Assembly: GCF_001723605.1 (NCBI RefSeq)
Contig: NZ_CP017111.1
Location: 372,001 to 436,000, forward strand
DNA: 64,000 nucleotides
Direction: 5' to 3'
DNA from: Sulfurospirillum halorespirans DSM 13726
Lineage (GTDB): Bacteria > Campylobacterota > Campylobacteria > Campylobacterales > Sulfurospirillaceae
The notes beneath the pieces were generated by a model. It worked only from the letters and a program-made list of their open reading frames with translations. It had not been told where the DNA came from and searched no databases. Both the position numbers and the translations under genes were made by a program. This document shows, piece after piece, positions 35,339-43,788 of the stretch (position 1 is its first letter; every line of letters starts with the position of its first letter).

Positions 35339-37612
35339 ATGATGCCACAAAAAATACGAGAAGAATTGCAAAAAGTTTTAGAAAATGAGCCTGAAAATTA
35401 TTCAAAAATTTTGAAATTATCAAATGAACTTTCCAAGTTTGATAGTAATATTAGATTCTCTGTTGATGCAGGCATTATTAATAGACTTGGAAAAGAGCTA
35501 GTTGGAAAAAGAGAGACAGCGGTTGCTGAGTTAGTGAAAAATTCTTATGATGCAGATTCAACTGTAGTTAATTTATACTTTATAAATACACTAGAAGTTG
35601 GGGGGACTCTAAAAATTGATGATAATGGAATAGGCATGACTAAAGAGGACTTGGTTAATGGATTTATGCGATTATCATCAAGTTACAAAATACACAATCC
35701 TATATCAAATAAATATTCTAGAGAAAAAGCTGGAAGAAAAGGAATTGGACGATTTTCAGCTCAAAGGTTAGGGACATTTCTAACAATAGTTACTCAAACA
35801 GAAGCAGATGATTTTGCATTGAAAATAGAAATTAATTGGAATAATTTTATATCTGATATAGATTTATCAGTGATTGAACATCGAATAGAAAAGGTAGATA
35901 AAGAGAAAAAGCATGGTACAACTTTATATATAAAAAATTTAAGAGAAAGTTGGACAGATACTGTAATTAAACGAGTGTATAGATTTGTTTCTGAATCAGA
36001 TTTATTACAACCTTTTCCTTTATCCAAAGCTATAAACAATGATTCTATTGACCCAGGATTTAAAGTTTATTGTTTTCGAGAAGATGATGAGTTTGAACAA
36101 GAAGAAGTTGCCAATGATAATTTAGTACTTTTTCAACATTCTTTAGCAGAAATAGATGCTTATGTTAATAAAGATGGCTTTGCTTGTTATAGTGTGAAAA
36201 GTGACAAGCTAAATTTAGAAGAAAAGAATATTGTCTTAAAAGATAAAACATATTCTGAATTGGATAATGTTAATTTAAAAGCTTATTACTATATCTACAG
36301 TTCGGGATATATTCCTAAGATGAGTGAAAAAATAATACTAGATACTGCAAATGAATTCGGTGGTATTAGACTATATAGAAATGGGTTTAGAGTTCTACCT
36401 TATGCAGAGAAAGGTAATGATTGGCTTAGATTAGATGCTTCAACTGGAAGGAGAATCATATTGCCAACGCATAGAAACATAAATTACTTTGGCTTTATAG
36501 AAATATTCGATGAAAATGGAGAAAATTTTGAAGAACAATCAAATAGAGAGGGATTGATAGAAAATAATGCATTTATTGAACTACAAGACTTTGCATATAA
36601 AGTTTTAACTGCATTAGCTATAAAAATAGCTCATATTAGAGGTATGAAAGTTACAACTAGTCAGGAAGAATGGGGAAATAAAAAACCACAAACAAGATTG
36701 AGTGATATATTAAAGAAGCTAGAAATAATAGAAAATCAAAATAACTCTGCATCTTTTAATTCTGATAATAGACAAATTACGCATGGTAATATAGAAGATA
36801 TTAAAAGTGAGATAACTAAAATAATAATTGAGCAAGAAAAAGAAGAAAAAAATCTTATTGATGAATTAAATATGCTCAGAGTTCTAGCAGGATTGGGATT
36901 AGTTATTGGTGAATTTGTACATGAAATAAAATTCTTTCAATCATCATTTCATGCAGATATTGATTCATTAATAGATGTGTTAAAAGACAAAGAACTTGAA
37001 CTAGCAAAAAGTTTAAAAAATAATTTTTTATACCTTGACACATATAGAGCATACTTTGATAGTGCTGTTTCTAAGAATGTTGAAAGGGATTTAAAAGCCA
37101 TAGAACTAAGAGATGTAGTTAGAGTATTTATAAAAGCTATCAGTCAAGATTACAAAAAAAATGAAATAACATTTGAGAAACCAATTTTTAATGGTTATGA
37201 TATTTATACATGTGAAATGCACGAATCAGAATGGGCATCTATTTTATTTAATTTTTACAGTAATTCAAAAAAAGCTATAAAAAAAATAGGAGCAAAAGGT
37301 AGAATCCTAATTTCTGCAGGAGTTGACAACAATATGGTATATTTAGAATTTTCAGACAATGGAAATGGTATAGATATGAAGAATAGAGAGAAAGTTTTTA
37401 ATGCATTCTTTACTACTAATGAACCGAGTGGTAGTAATGCTAATGAGCATGAGGAAATGTCAGGAACGGGACTAGGTTTAAAAATCACAAAAGATATAAT
37501 TGATAGTTATGATGGAAAAATTTATGTTAAAACACCGATAGCTGGGTATTCAACGACAATAAGAATTGAATTGCCAAAAGCAACAGTAAAGGAAATAGCA
37601 GATGTCGAATAA
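35339..37612 (+). CDS. Double-GHKL ATPase with histidine-kinase-like C terminus
   Basis: A 757-residue soluble protein with two ATP-binding domains of the GHKL class. The first (about 35-260) resembles Hsp90/MORC ATPases: N-box AELVKNSYDAD (63-73), DDNGIGM (94-100) and GRKGIGRFSAQRLG (132-145). A ~250-residue middle part follows, then a coiled-coil-like segment. After that comes a histidine-kinase-like H-box GEFVHEIKFFQ (His528) and a second HATPase domain (NFYSNSKKAI, DNGNGID, GTGLGLKI). It begins an AT-rich operon; the next gene, a receiver protein, overlaps by 11 bases, which suggests phosphorelay between them. No membrane segment is seen, so the input is intracellular. Phage or DNA sensing is speculation. 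Confidence 0.8.
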   Translation: MMPQKIREELQKVLENEPENYSKILKLSNELSKFDSNIRFSVDAGIINRLGKELVGKRETAVAELVKNSYDADSTVVNLYFINTLEVGGTLKIDDNGIGMTKEDLVNGFMRLSSSYKIHNPISNKYSREKAGRKGIGRFSAQRLGTFLTIVTQTEADDFALKIEINWNNFISDIDLSVIEHRIEKVDKEKKHGTTLYIKNLRESWTDTVIKRVYRFVSESDLLQPFPLSKAINNDSIDPGFKVYCFREDDEFEQEEVANDNLVLFQHSLAEIDAYVNKDGFACYSVKSDKLNLEEKNIVLKDKTYSELDNVNLKAYYYIYSSGYIPKMSEKIILDTANEFGGIRLYRNGFRVLPYAEKGNDWLRLDASTGRRIILPTHRNINYFGFIEIFDENGENFEEQSNREGLIENNAFIELQDFAYKVLTALAIKIAHIRGMKVTTSQEEWGNKKPQTRLSDILKKLEIIENQNNSASFNSDNRQITHGNIEDIKSEITKIIIEQEKEEKNLIDELNMLRVLAGLGLVIGEFVHEIKFFQSSFHADIDSLIDVLKDKELELAKSLKNNFLYLDTYRAYFDSAVSKNVERDLKAIELRDVVRVFIKAISQDYKKNEITFEKPIFNGYDIYTCEMHESEWASILFNFYSNSKKAIKKIGAKGRILISAGVDNNMVYLEFSDNGNGIDMKNREKVFNAFFTTNEPSGSNANEHEEMSGTGLGLKITKDIIDSYDGKIYVKTPIAGYSTTIRIELPKATVKEIADVE

Positions 37613-38756
37613 GTATATATTTATTGATGATCAACCAGAAAGTAATTTGGATCCAATTACGAATCGACTATCCTCCTTTGGCAATGTAGCAGTTATACCA
37701 GTATCAATCAAACCATTTAATGAAATGATTAACTATATAAATAGTAATATCGATGATATAGATGGGATTATTCTTGATTTAAGACTCGATGAAGTTCCTA
37801 TCTCTGGTACTCAATCTATAGCTCAGTACAAGGCACCAGCAATTGCACAAGAACTCAGAACTCTAACTGCAGAAAGTGATCCAACTAAAAGGCACTTAAA
37901 AGATATGCCAATTGTTTTATGTTCTACAGATGAAAACATTAAAGCAATATATAAAGACGAGAATGCAAGTCATAATTTATTTGATATAAGATTTTTAAAA
38001 GGAGATACTGATAATTTTGAATTAGTATCTAAACAGTTATTGTGCCTAATAGAGGGCTATAAATCTATTGCACAAAATCAAAATAATATTTCGATGATAT
38101 TATCTATAGATGAATCATATTTAGATAAAAATTTGATAAGTAAATTTAAAGACCAAACTAGAATATTAACACACAACATAGCACAAATAATTTTAAAAGA
38201 TTTAATTTTTTCTACAGGGCTACTAATTGATAAAAGTATGTTGATTGCTAAATTAGGGTTAGATTCGAATACTTCAGAAGATCTAGAGGCTTTGATAAAT
38301 GATAAATTTCAAGAAGCTAAGTATCAAGGCGTATTCTCTCCAGGGTGGGACAGATGGTGGTTACCTAAAATCATCGAGATATTTAAAGCAATTACAGGTG
38401 TTTCATTAGTTCAAGTTGATGCAAAGATAAGAATTGAAAAGTTAATTGAAAAAACTGAATATAAAAAATTACAAGTTGCGTCACTCATAGATAGCAATTT
38501 TAGTAATAGGTTTTGGACATATTGTCAAGGATATAAAGCAGAAACAGGTGAAATCAAACCATTAGATCCATTAGAAGGTTTTAAAATAGTAAAAAGTAGG
38601 GAACATCTATCTTGGCATGAATATGAATATATTTCCTTTTATGCATTAAGGGAAAGATTTGGACGAACAAAGGGTATTCAACTTCATTGGTCTGAAAAAG
38701 AACGTTATCGTCTGAAGAAGGAAGCTTTAGAGAGTGTAGAAAATGGAAGCAACTAA
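37602..38756 (+). CDS. Receiver-domain protein with unknown C-terminal domain
   Basis: A 384-residue protein whose first ~150 residues look like a response-regulator receiver: acidic pair Asp9/Asp10 (FIDDQ), phospho-acceptor Asp59 (IILDLRLD), hydroxyl Ser108/Thr109 (LCST) and conserved Lys133 (FLKGD). An insertion of about 25 residues after the Asp59 loop is unusual. The remaining ~230 residues (including ACWSP-like PGWDRWWLPKIIEIF and SWHEYEYISFYALRERFG) match no output domain I know; there is no helix-turn-helix. It overlaps the double-ATPase gene (11 bases) and the next gene (14 bases), so the three are translationally coupled. Confidence 0.72.
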   Translation: MSNKYIFIDDQPESNLDPITNRLSSFGNVAVIPVSIKPFNEMINYINSNIDDIDGIILDLRLDEVPISGTQSIAQYKAPAIAQELRTLTAESDPTKRHLKDMPIVLCSTDENIKAIYKDENASHNLFDIRFLKGDTDNFELVSKQLLCLIEGYKSIAQNQNNISMILSIDESYLDKNLISKFKDQTRILTHNIAQIILKDLIFSTGLLIDKSMLIAKLGLDSNTSEDLEALINDKFQEAKYQGVFSPGWDRWWLPKIIEIFKAITGVSLVQVDAKIRIEKLIEKTEYKKLQVASLIDSNFSNRFWTYCQGYKAETGEIKPLDPLEGFKIVKSREHLSWHEYEYISFYALRERFGRTKGIQLHWSEKERYRLKKEALESVENGSN

Positions 38757-39513
38757 ACAAGCACAAGTATTAAGAAATACTATAGCGAATGATATTTTAA
38801 CATTTATAGGAATCCTAGAAAATGATTTAGATTCTATCGTATCCGCTAAAAATATATGTGATATTTTAGAGGATAACCATAATATTCCAGTGTATGGAAT
38901 GACTCCGGCAAATAACACTTTTTGGGGATATGATACTTTCATTAGATTACCAATATCTACTATAGGTGGCCTTAAGCCAATCTCAACACAACCATCATTT
39001 ATGGAGTTCAGTATTAAACTTATTGCTGATTCCAATAAATTTAAACACCAATACTTTGACCCATTTGAATATTTGGAGTTTAATATTTTAACTATTGGCT
39101 ATTCATCAGATGGTACTGAGATGGTTCATTCTTTACACTTAGATAGACATCCAGATAATAGTCATTCAGTTGACCCACATCCTAAATATCATTTTCAATT
39201 TGGTGGAAGAAAATTAGAAGAGAAGATAACAAATTATGGTCAAGGAATGTTTTTCGATACGCCAAGAATGATGCATCACCCAATGGATTTTATACTTGGA
39301 ATGGATTTTATATTATCAAATTATTATTCTGATATTTGGAATAATGTTAAAGAGAATAATCATGAATATAATAGTTTAGTAGGTAAGTATCAAGATATTG
39401 TAATGAAGCCTTATTTCTATTCAATTGCAGATCATTGGAACATTAGAACACCTTTTAATAAACGAGCGTGGAATACCCAAGATATATGTCCTCAAGTTGT
39501 TGTTAGACCATGA
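38743..39513 (+). CDS. Histidine-rich unknown protein, third in operon
   Basis: A 256-residue protein I do not recognise. Its central part has a dense set of histidines: His129, HLDRH (132-136), His141, HPKYH (146-150) and PRMMHHP (175-180), with FQFGG between. HxD plus a distal His is the pattern of Fe(II) enzymes of the 2-oxoglutarate class, but it also fits other metal sites; this is only a hypothesis. The N-terminal ~45 residues are helical. It overlaps the receiver gene and precedes the methyltransferase by 17 bases, so it is a fixed part of the four-gene unit and could be its effector. Confidence 0.6.
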   Translation: MEATKQAQVLRNTIANDILTFIGILENDLDSIVSAKNICDILEDNHNIPVYGMTPANNTFWGYDTFIRLPISTIGGLKPISTQPSFMEFSIKLIADSNKFKHQYFDPFEYLEFNILTIGYSSDGTEMVHSLHLDRHPDNSHSVDPHPKYHFQFGGRKLEEKITNYGQGMFFDTPRMMHHPMDFILGMDFILSNYYSDIWNNVKENNHEYNSLVGKYQDIVMKPYFYSIADHWNIRTPFNKRAWNTQDICPQVVVRP

Positions 39514-39530
39514 TTATAGTTGACAAATAA

Positions 39531-41396
39531 ATGAACAAAAGCATATTAGATTTTTTAAATAATATTACTGCTACAAATACAGTCAATAAACTGATAGTTT
39601 CAGCATTTTTAATACATAAACAAATAGACAAAATCAAGAATATAAAAATTAAAAATTTAATGTTTAAGGATACGGATAAAGACTATATCTTATTTAAAGA
39701 ATTCGAAGCAATTTTAGAACAAGAAAAGCAAAATCTTTGTTTTGAAGAGTTATTAGAGCTTTTTGAATTTGTAATTTCTCCATCCGATAAACTCATTAAT
39801 GGTGCAATATATACACCAAAAAATATACGAGAATACATAACTATTCAAGCATTTAATGAATTGTCTCACAAGACCATAGATATAATTAAAGTAGCTGATA
39901 TAGCTTGTGGTTGTGGGGGATTTTTAATTGAGGCTAGTCTTGAAATTAAACAAAGAACCAATAAATCTTTTAAAAAGATTTTTCAAGAAAATATCTTTGG
40001 TCTTGATATTCAAAAATATAGTATAGAAAGAACAGAAATATTGCTTTTACTGTTGGCTATTACTCAATGTGAAGATGAAAAAGAATTTCACTTTAATTTA
40101 TACACAGCAAATTCACTAGAGTTTGAATGGTTGCAAGAAGATGAACAAATTAAAAAGAATAATGGCTTTGATTTAATATTGGGTAACCCTCCTTATGTTT
40201 GTTCAAGAAATATGGACGATAACACAAAAGAGCTTATGCAAAAGTGGAGCACATGTAAAACAGGTCATCCTGATTTATATATTCCTTTTTTTCAAATTGG
40301 GTATGAACTATTAACAGAAGATGGTATCTTGGGATTTATAACTGTGAACACATTTATGCATAGTGTAAATGGTAGGGCTATACGAGAATATTTTAGTGAT
40401 AAGAAAGCACTCTTAAAAATAATAGATTTTAAAGATGAACAAATATTTAAGTCTAGAATGACATATACATGTATATGCTTTTTAGAAAAAAAAGAATCAA
40501 AATACATATATTATTCAAGTACTAAAGAAATAGATTTGCAAGATGTATCAAAGATAGAATTTAATCAAGATAGTTATGAAAATTTGGATACTCAAAAAGG
40601 TTGGAGTTTGAAAAATAGTGGCTTAGTAACTAAGCTAGAATCTATTGGCAAACCATTTGGAAAAATATACAATACAAAAAGTGGCATAGCTACATTAAAA
40701 AATCATGTATATATTTTCAAATCAAGTAAAGAAGATGAAAAGTATTTTTATATGCAAGATGGCACAGCAATAGAAAAAGAAGTATGTAAAGAAGTTATCA
40801 ATTCAAACCAGCTAAATACATATGATGATCTTAGAAATTTAAAGGAAAAGATTATTTTTCCATATATGTATGATAAGAATGATCAAGCTCATATAATTGA
40901 GGAAGACATTTTTTCAAAGAAATTTCCAAAAACTTATGCATATTTACTTACAAAGCGTGATTTATTAGCGACGAGAGATAAAGGAAATGGAAAATATCCA
41001 GTTTGGTACGCATTTGGCAGAACTCAATCATTAGAAAAAGTAAAGTATAAATTGTTTTTTCCGCAGCTTGTTAAACAAGGTTTTAACGCAGTTTTAAATA
41101 ATGATGAAAACTTGTATTTTTATAATGGAATGGCTGCTTATGCAGAAAATATAAAAAGTTTACAGATATTACAAAAGCTTTTAGTATCAAGTGTTGTATG
41201 GATTTATATAGAAAATAAAAGCAAACATTACGCATCAGGATATTTTGGATTAGGCAAAAATTATTTAAAAGATTTTGGGATATTTGATTTTAATGATATA
41301 GATATTGACTTTTTATTAAGCACAAAAAATATTGAGCTTCTTGATGCATTTATTACATCAAAGTATAAAACAATTGAAAATAATATCAATGACTAA
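39531..41396 (+). CDS. N6-adenine DNA methyltransferase (Eco57I/TaqI-like)
   Basis: A 621-residue DNA methylase. An N-terminal helical region (1-95) precedes the catalytic domain: SAM motif I VADIACGCGGFLIEASLEI (about 120-140) and catalytic motif IV ILGNPPYVCSRN (Asn219). The C-terminal ~280 residues (GKIYNTKSGIATLKNHVYIF..., GKYPVWYAFGRTQSL) are of the TaqI-like target-recognition type. No nuclease motif (PD-D/ExK) is visible in it or its neighbours, so it is not an obvious type IIG restriction enzyme. It is the last gene of the AT-rich operon. It may mark self DNA for the upstream proteins, or act as an orphan methylase. Confidence 0.85.
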   Translation: MNKSILDFLNNITATNTVNKLIVSAFLIHKQIDKIKNIKIKNLMFKDTDKDYILFKEFEAILEQEKQNLCFEELLELFEFVISPSDKLINGAIYTPKNIREYITIQAFNELSHKTIDIIKVADIACGCGGFLIEASLEIKQRTNKSFKKIFQENIFGLDIQKYSIERTEILLLLLAITQCEDEKEFHFNLYTANSLEFEWLQEDEQIKKNNGFDLILGNPPYVCSRNMDDNTKELMQKWSTCKTGHPDLYIPFFQIGYELLTEDGILGFITVNTFMHSVNGRAIREYFSDKKALLKIIDFKDEQIFKSRMTYTCICFLEKKESKYIYYSSTKEIDLQDVSKIEFNQDSYENLDTQKGWSLKNSGLVTKLESIGKPFGKIYNTKSGIATLKNHVYIFKSSKEDEKYFYMQDGTAIEKEVCKEVINSNQLNTYDDLRNLKEKIIFPYMYDKNDQAHIIEEDIFSKKFPKTYAYLLTKRDLLATRDKGNGKYPVWYAFGRTQSLEKVKYKLFFPQLVKQGFNAVLNNDENLYFYNGMAAYAENIKSLQILQKLLVSSVVWIYIENKSKHYASGYFGLGKNYLKDFGIFDFNDIDIDFLLSTKNIELLDAFITSKYKTIENNIND

Positions 41397-41640
41397 TAAT
41401 TTTATGGAACTTATCTATTGAAAGATTTCAAAATTATGTTAGTAAAGACTAAACGAAAGTAAAGTTTAGTGATATTAGTATTTGATTACATCAATTAAAC
41501 AATTTCTACTATAACTATGTAAAAAAATATTAGTTTCCTTATTGATTTGCAGCATTGCTCAATCTAGTCTAACATAGTAATAATCCATTATTCCAGTGAA
41601 CTTTGTACTTTGTCTGCTCTAAATACTTCTAGGATAAAAC

Positions 41641-41886
41641 TTATTTTGAATTTTCAATAGAAGGGATCAAATCTCTCACTTCCAAACCAAATTCATACGC
41701 AATCCTATAAAGGTGCTCAAGATTATAACTGACATCATGTTTACGGGTTTCTATCTTAGCTACATAATTGGGTGACTTATGACCAAGGATTTGTGCTAAT
41801 GCTAATTGGCTGATACCTCTTTTTGTTCTTTCAGCCTTTACATTTTCAACAATTTGATCCATAAATTGCTCAATCATTTTTTCCAC
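41641..41886 (-). CDS. Small XRE-type HTH regulator
   Basis: An 81-residue Cro/CI-type DNA-binding protein: helix-turn-helix in ERTKRGISQLALAQILGHKSPNYVAKIETRKHDVSYNLEHLYRIAYEFGLEVRDLIPS. It is divergent from the envelope-gene cluster at 42022. Two operator-like palindromes lie in the gap directly upstream of its own start, so autoregulation and control of the 42022 operon are likely. It could be the antitoxin-like part of a pair, but no toxin is adjacent. Confidence 0.8.
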   Translation of the reverse strand: MEKMIEQFMDQIVENVKAERTKRGISQLALAQILGHKSPNYVAKIETRKHDVSYNLEHLYRIAYEFGLEVRDLIPSIENSK

Positions 41887-41902
41887 AAAAACGCCCTTTG
41901 CT

Positions 41903-41968
41903 AAACACCTATAAGTTGTTAGAATAGTAGTGCTTCACATGGAAAACAACAAACACTTATAAGTGTTT
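41903..41968. promoter_or_regulatory. Two operators for the XRE regulator
   Basis: AAACACTTATAAGTGTTT at 41951-41968 is a perfect 18-base palindrome. AAACACCTATAAGTTGTT at 41903-41920 is an imperfect copy of it, 48 bases away, close to the regulator start codon. The pair sits between the divergent regulator gene and the 42022 gene, the typical place for Cro/CI-type autoregulation. Confidence 0.72.
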
Positions 41969-42021
41969 AATAAGCTCTTTTTCGGTATCCTTTATCTATA
42001 AATTAGTCATAAGGAACGCCA

Positions 42022-42276
42022 ATGAGAAAGGTTCTTTTAGCATTGATCATGGTGGTTAGTTGTGTCTTTGCAAGCGAAGGGCAAAAAGCAGTCACAACGT
42101 GTCGTTTTGATGCCAAACAGATTGGTGCGTTTGCAGATAGTCCAATGACCTGTTCGGGTGATTTTAAGAAATCATCAACTACACAAGAGCTTTACGCTGA
42201 TGGATGGCGATTGATAAACTCTTATACTCATAGCGGCAATGTGTACCTAGTGTTTGAAAAAAACAAAAGTCTGTAA
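42022..42276 (+). CDS. Small exported protein, unknown
   Basis: An 84-residue protein with signal peptide MRKVLLALIMVVSCVFASEG and a ~65-residue mature part with two cysteines (TTCRFDAKQIGAF, MTCSGDFKK), possibly disulfide-bonded in the periplasm. It leads a cluster of three envelope genes (42022-43534) with short gaps. Family not recognised. Expression is probably controlled by the divergent XRE regulator. Confidence 0.65.
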   Translation: MRKVLLALIMVVSCVFASEGQKAVTTCRFDAKQIGAFADSPMTCSGDFKKSSTTQELYADGWRLINSYTHSGNVYLVFEKNKSL

Positions 42277-42287
42277 AGGAGACTAAG

Positions 42288-42599
42288 ATGCTTTCCATGA
42301 TTCGTGATTATCTCATTATGGTCTTGGCTAAAATCATTGTTGGGGCTTTCTTTGGTGGTTTAGTCCTATTTGGATTTTTCATACTCTATTGGATCTTTCG
42401 TGATTATGCAACAGCCGTTACTACCATTAAAGCCACATTGATATGTGATGCTGCAAAGTTTTTTTCATTATTGCTTCTTGTTGGATGCTTCTTTCATACA
42501 GCAGAGTATAAAAGCACTCCTAAAAAGTCAGAATTTAATACGTGTAAATACCTTGATAGAGTCTTTTTTGAACACGATACCGGTAGCAAGATGTACTGA
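42288..42599 (+). CDS. Small membrane protein, unknown
   Basis: A 103-residue protein with two hydrophobic helices (IMVLAKIIVGAFFGGLVLFGFFILYWIF and CDAAKFFSLLLLVGCFF) and a polar C terminus. A strong ribosome site (AAAGGAGACTAAG) precedes the ATG. It shares a stop/start overlap with the following lipoprotein gene (TGATG). No family recognised. Confidence 0.65.
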   Translation: MLSMIRDYLIMVLAKIIVGAFFGGLVLFGFFILYWIFRDYATAVTTIKATLICDAAKFFSLLLLVGCFFHTAEYKSTPKKSEFNTCKYLDRVFFEHDTGSKMY

Positions 42600-43534
42600 T
42601 GAAGCAGATTCACTTTATTTTATCTTCACTAGCGGCATCGTTCATGCTTGGTGGTTGTGCTACAACAACATCTCAACCTAATCCTTCCCCCTTGCAACAA
42701 GCAACTTCTTTAAAAGAGTACATTGCCCTCAAACGAGGCGGTGAGACAATTAACTACAATGTGATTGCAGAAAGAGAGTATCAATCAATGATTGAGTACC
42801 GAACCTATGATGAAGCGATGAATGTTGCAGATGCTCGTGACATTATGGATGTCCTTGATGATGCTAAAGGCTATTGTGAGAGCATCAAAGGAAAAAGTGT
42901 TTATGGTGATAAAGCAATTCAAGCTTTAAATGCACGTCCAACTTTGCTTAGTCTTGATTACGTGAGTTATAAAAGCGCCATGAGAGAACAAGGTTTAGGA
43001 AAATACGAAGGATTTTACCAATGTCTCTCTTCCTATGATGGTTTTTCCATCGTTTCCATGAAAGATAACGTTGAGTTACGTCAAAGTTCCATTCTTGGCA
43101 ATAAACGAGATCTAAAAGAGACCTATTCACGTTTTTATCTGATTCAACACGATAAAGCACAAAGCCTTGGCTTAAAAACATGGCTAAAAGGCTTAAAATA
43201 CGCTCAAATTTCAACAAAGTATGCTTCGTTTGAGGATTTACTCGACTTGGAGAAAAATAGCTCTATTTTTCCTTGGAGATACGAACGTATTATCGGAGCT
43301 CAAAAGTATTGCACCTATCATGGCGGTGAACTCTTTGTTTCGAATGCCTTAACACAGTTTAAGCCTGTCACAATGGATGAATATCTCTTTATGCGTTTAG
43401 AGACTATGAATACAACAACTATCAATGTCTTCATGAATCAAGAGACGGTTACATGTAAAAATAAAACTACTCCAGCACAGAGCTTTACGTTGATACATAC
43501 CGATAAACAACTAGAATACAAAAAAGGGGAATAA
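42599..43534 (+). CDS. Lipoprotein, unknown
   Basis: A 311-residue lipoprotein: signal sequence with lipobox FMLGGCATT (Cys near residue 20), then a mature part rich in charged helices with four or more cysteines (GYCESIKGK, FYQCLSSYDG, QKYCTYHGG, TVTCKNKTT) that may be oxidised. It ends the three-gene envelope cluster, and a hairpin terminator overlaps its stop codon. The tail contains an exact TTACATGTAA copy. Function unknown. Confidence 0.65.
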   Translation: MKQIHFILSSLAASFMLGGCATTTSQPNPSPLQQATSLKEYIALKRGGETINYNVIAEREYQSMIEYRTYDEAMNVADARDIMDVLDDAKGYCESIKGKSVYGDKAIQALNARPTLLSLDYVSYKSAMREQGLGKYEGFYQCLSSYDGFSIVSMKDNVELRQSSILGNKRDLKETYSRFYLIQHDKAQSLGLKTWLKGLKYAQISTKYASFEDLLDLEKNSSIFPWRYERIIGAQKYCTYHGGELFVSNALTQFKPVTMDEYLFMRLETMNTTTINVFMNQETVTCKNKTTPAQSFTLIHTDKQLEYKKGE

Positions 43535-43548
43535 GACATTTCCCCTTT
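43523..43548. terminator. Hairpin AAAGGGGAA/TTCCCCTTT
   Basis: A perfect nine-base stem with an eight-base loop that includes the lipoprotein stop codon. The outer A and T runs make it read as a rho-independent terminator in either direction (TTT follows the stem on the + strand). Confidence 0.72.
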
Positions 43549-43610
43549 GGTGATTTAGAACAATTTGTTCTATAATTTCTAATACAGATCAAACCTAAAA
43601 GGATTAACGG

Positions 43611-43733
43611 ATGACATGGTTTAATATCATATTTGGCACATTATCTTTCATTGTAGCTACTCTAGCAATTGCCAAGCTTCGTTATGAACTTGGTTATTCT
43701 AAATACAGCCCTCAATACAAAGAGCATCAATAA
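43611..43733 (+). CDS. 40-residue membrane microprotein
   Basis: A short ORF with ribosome site AAAAGGATTAACGG directly upstream: MTWFNIIFGTLSFIVATLAIAKLRYELG, then a polar tail ending YKEHQ. One membrane helix spans about residues 4-22. The good initiation region and the clean helix-plus-polar-tail make-up suggest a real small protein. It stands 62 bases after a strong terminator, so it would have its own promoter. Function unknown. Confidence 0.5.
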   Translation: MTWFNIIFGTLSFIVATLAIAKLRYELGYSKYSPQYKEHQ

Positions 43734-43788
43734 TCTCAAAATTAGCACTCCAGAAGAGGTACATAAAAACCTCTTTGAAAAATTTTCG

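Noticed and set aside
35339-38756. Detocs-type defence system
   Set aside because: Detocs couples its kinase to DtcB and a receiver-effector such as a nucleoside phosphorylase; neither is seen, and the N-terminal MORC-like ATPase and the methylase are extra.
39531-41396. Type IIG or BREX PglX restriction-modification enzyme
   Set aside because: No nuclease motif is visible and no other BREX genes (pglZ, brxC) lie nearby; the call is limited to DNA methyltransferase.
41521-41640. Right attachment site of the tRNA-Asn island
   Set aside because: Short matches to the tRNA end (CAGCATT and CTAAC) are present but too short and broken to stand as an att repeat.
41641-41886. Toxin-antitoxin pair
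   Set aside because: The XRE protein has no adjacent toxin-like ORF on either side; the neighbouring genes are exported proteins.
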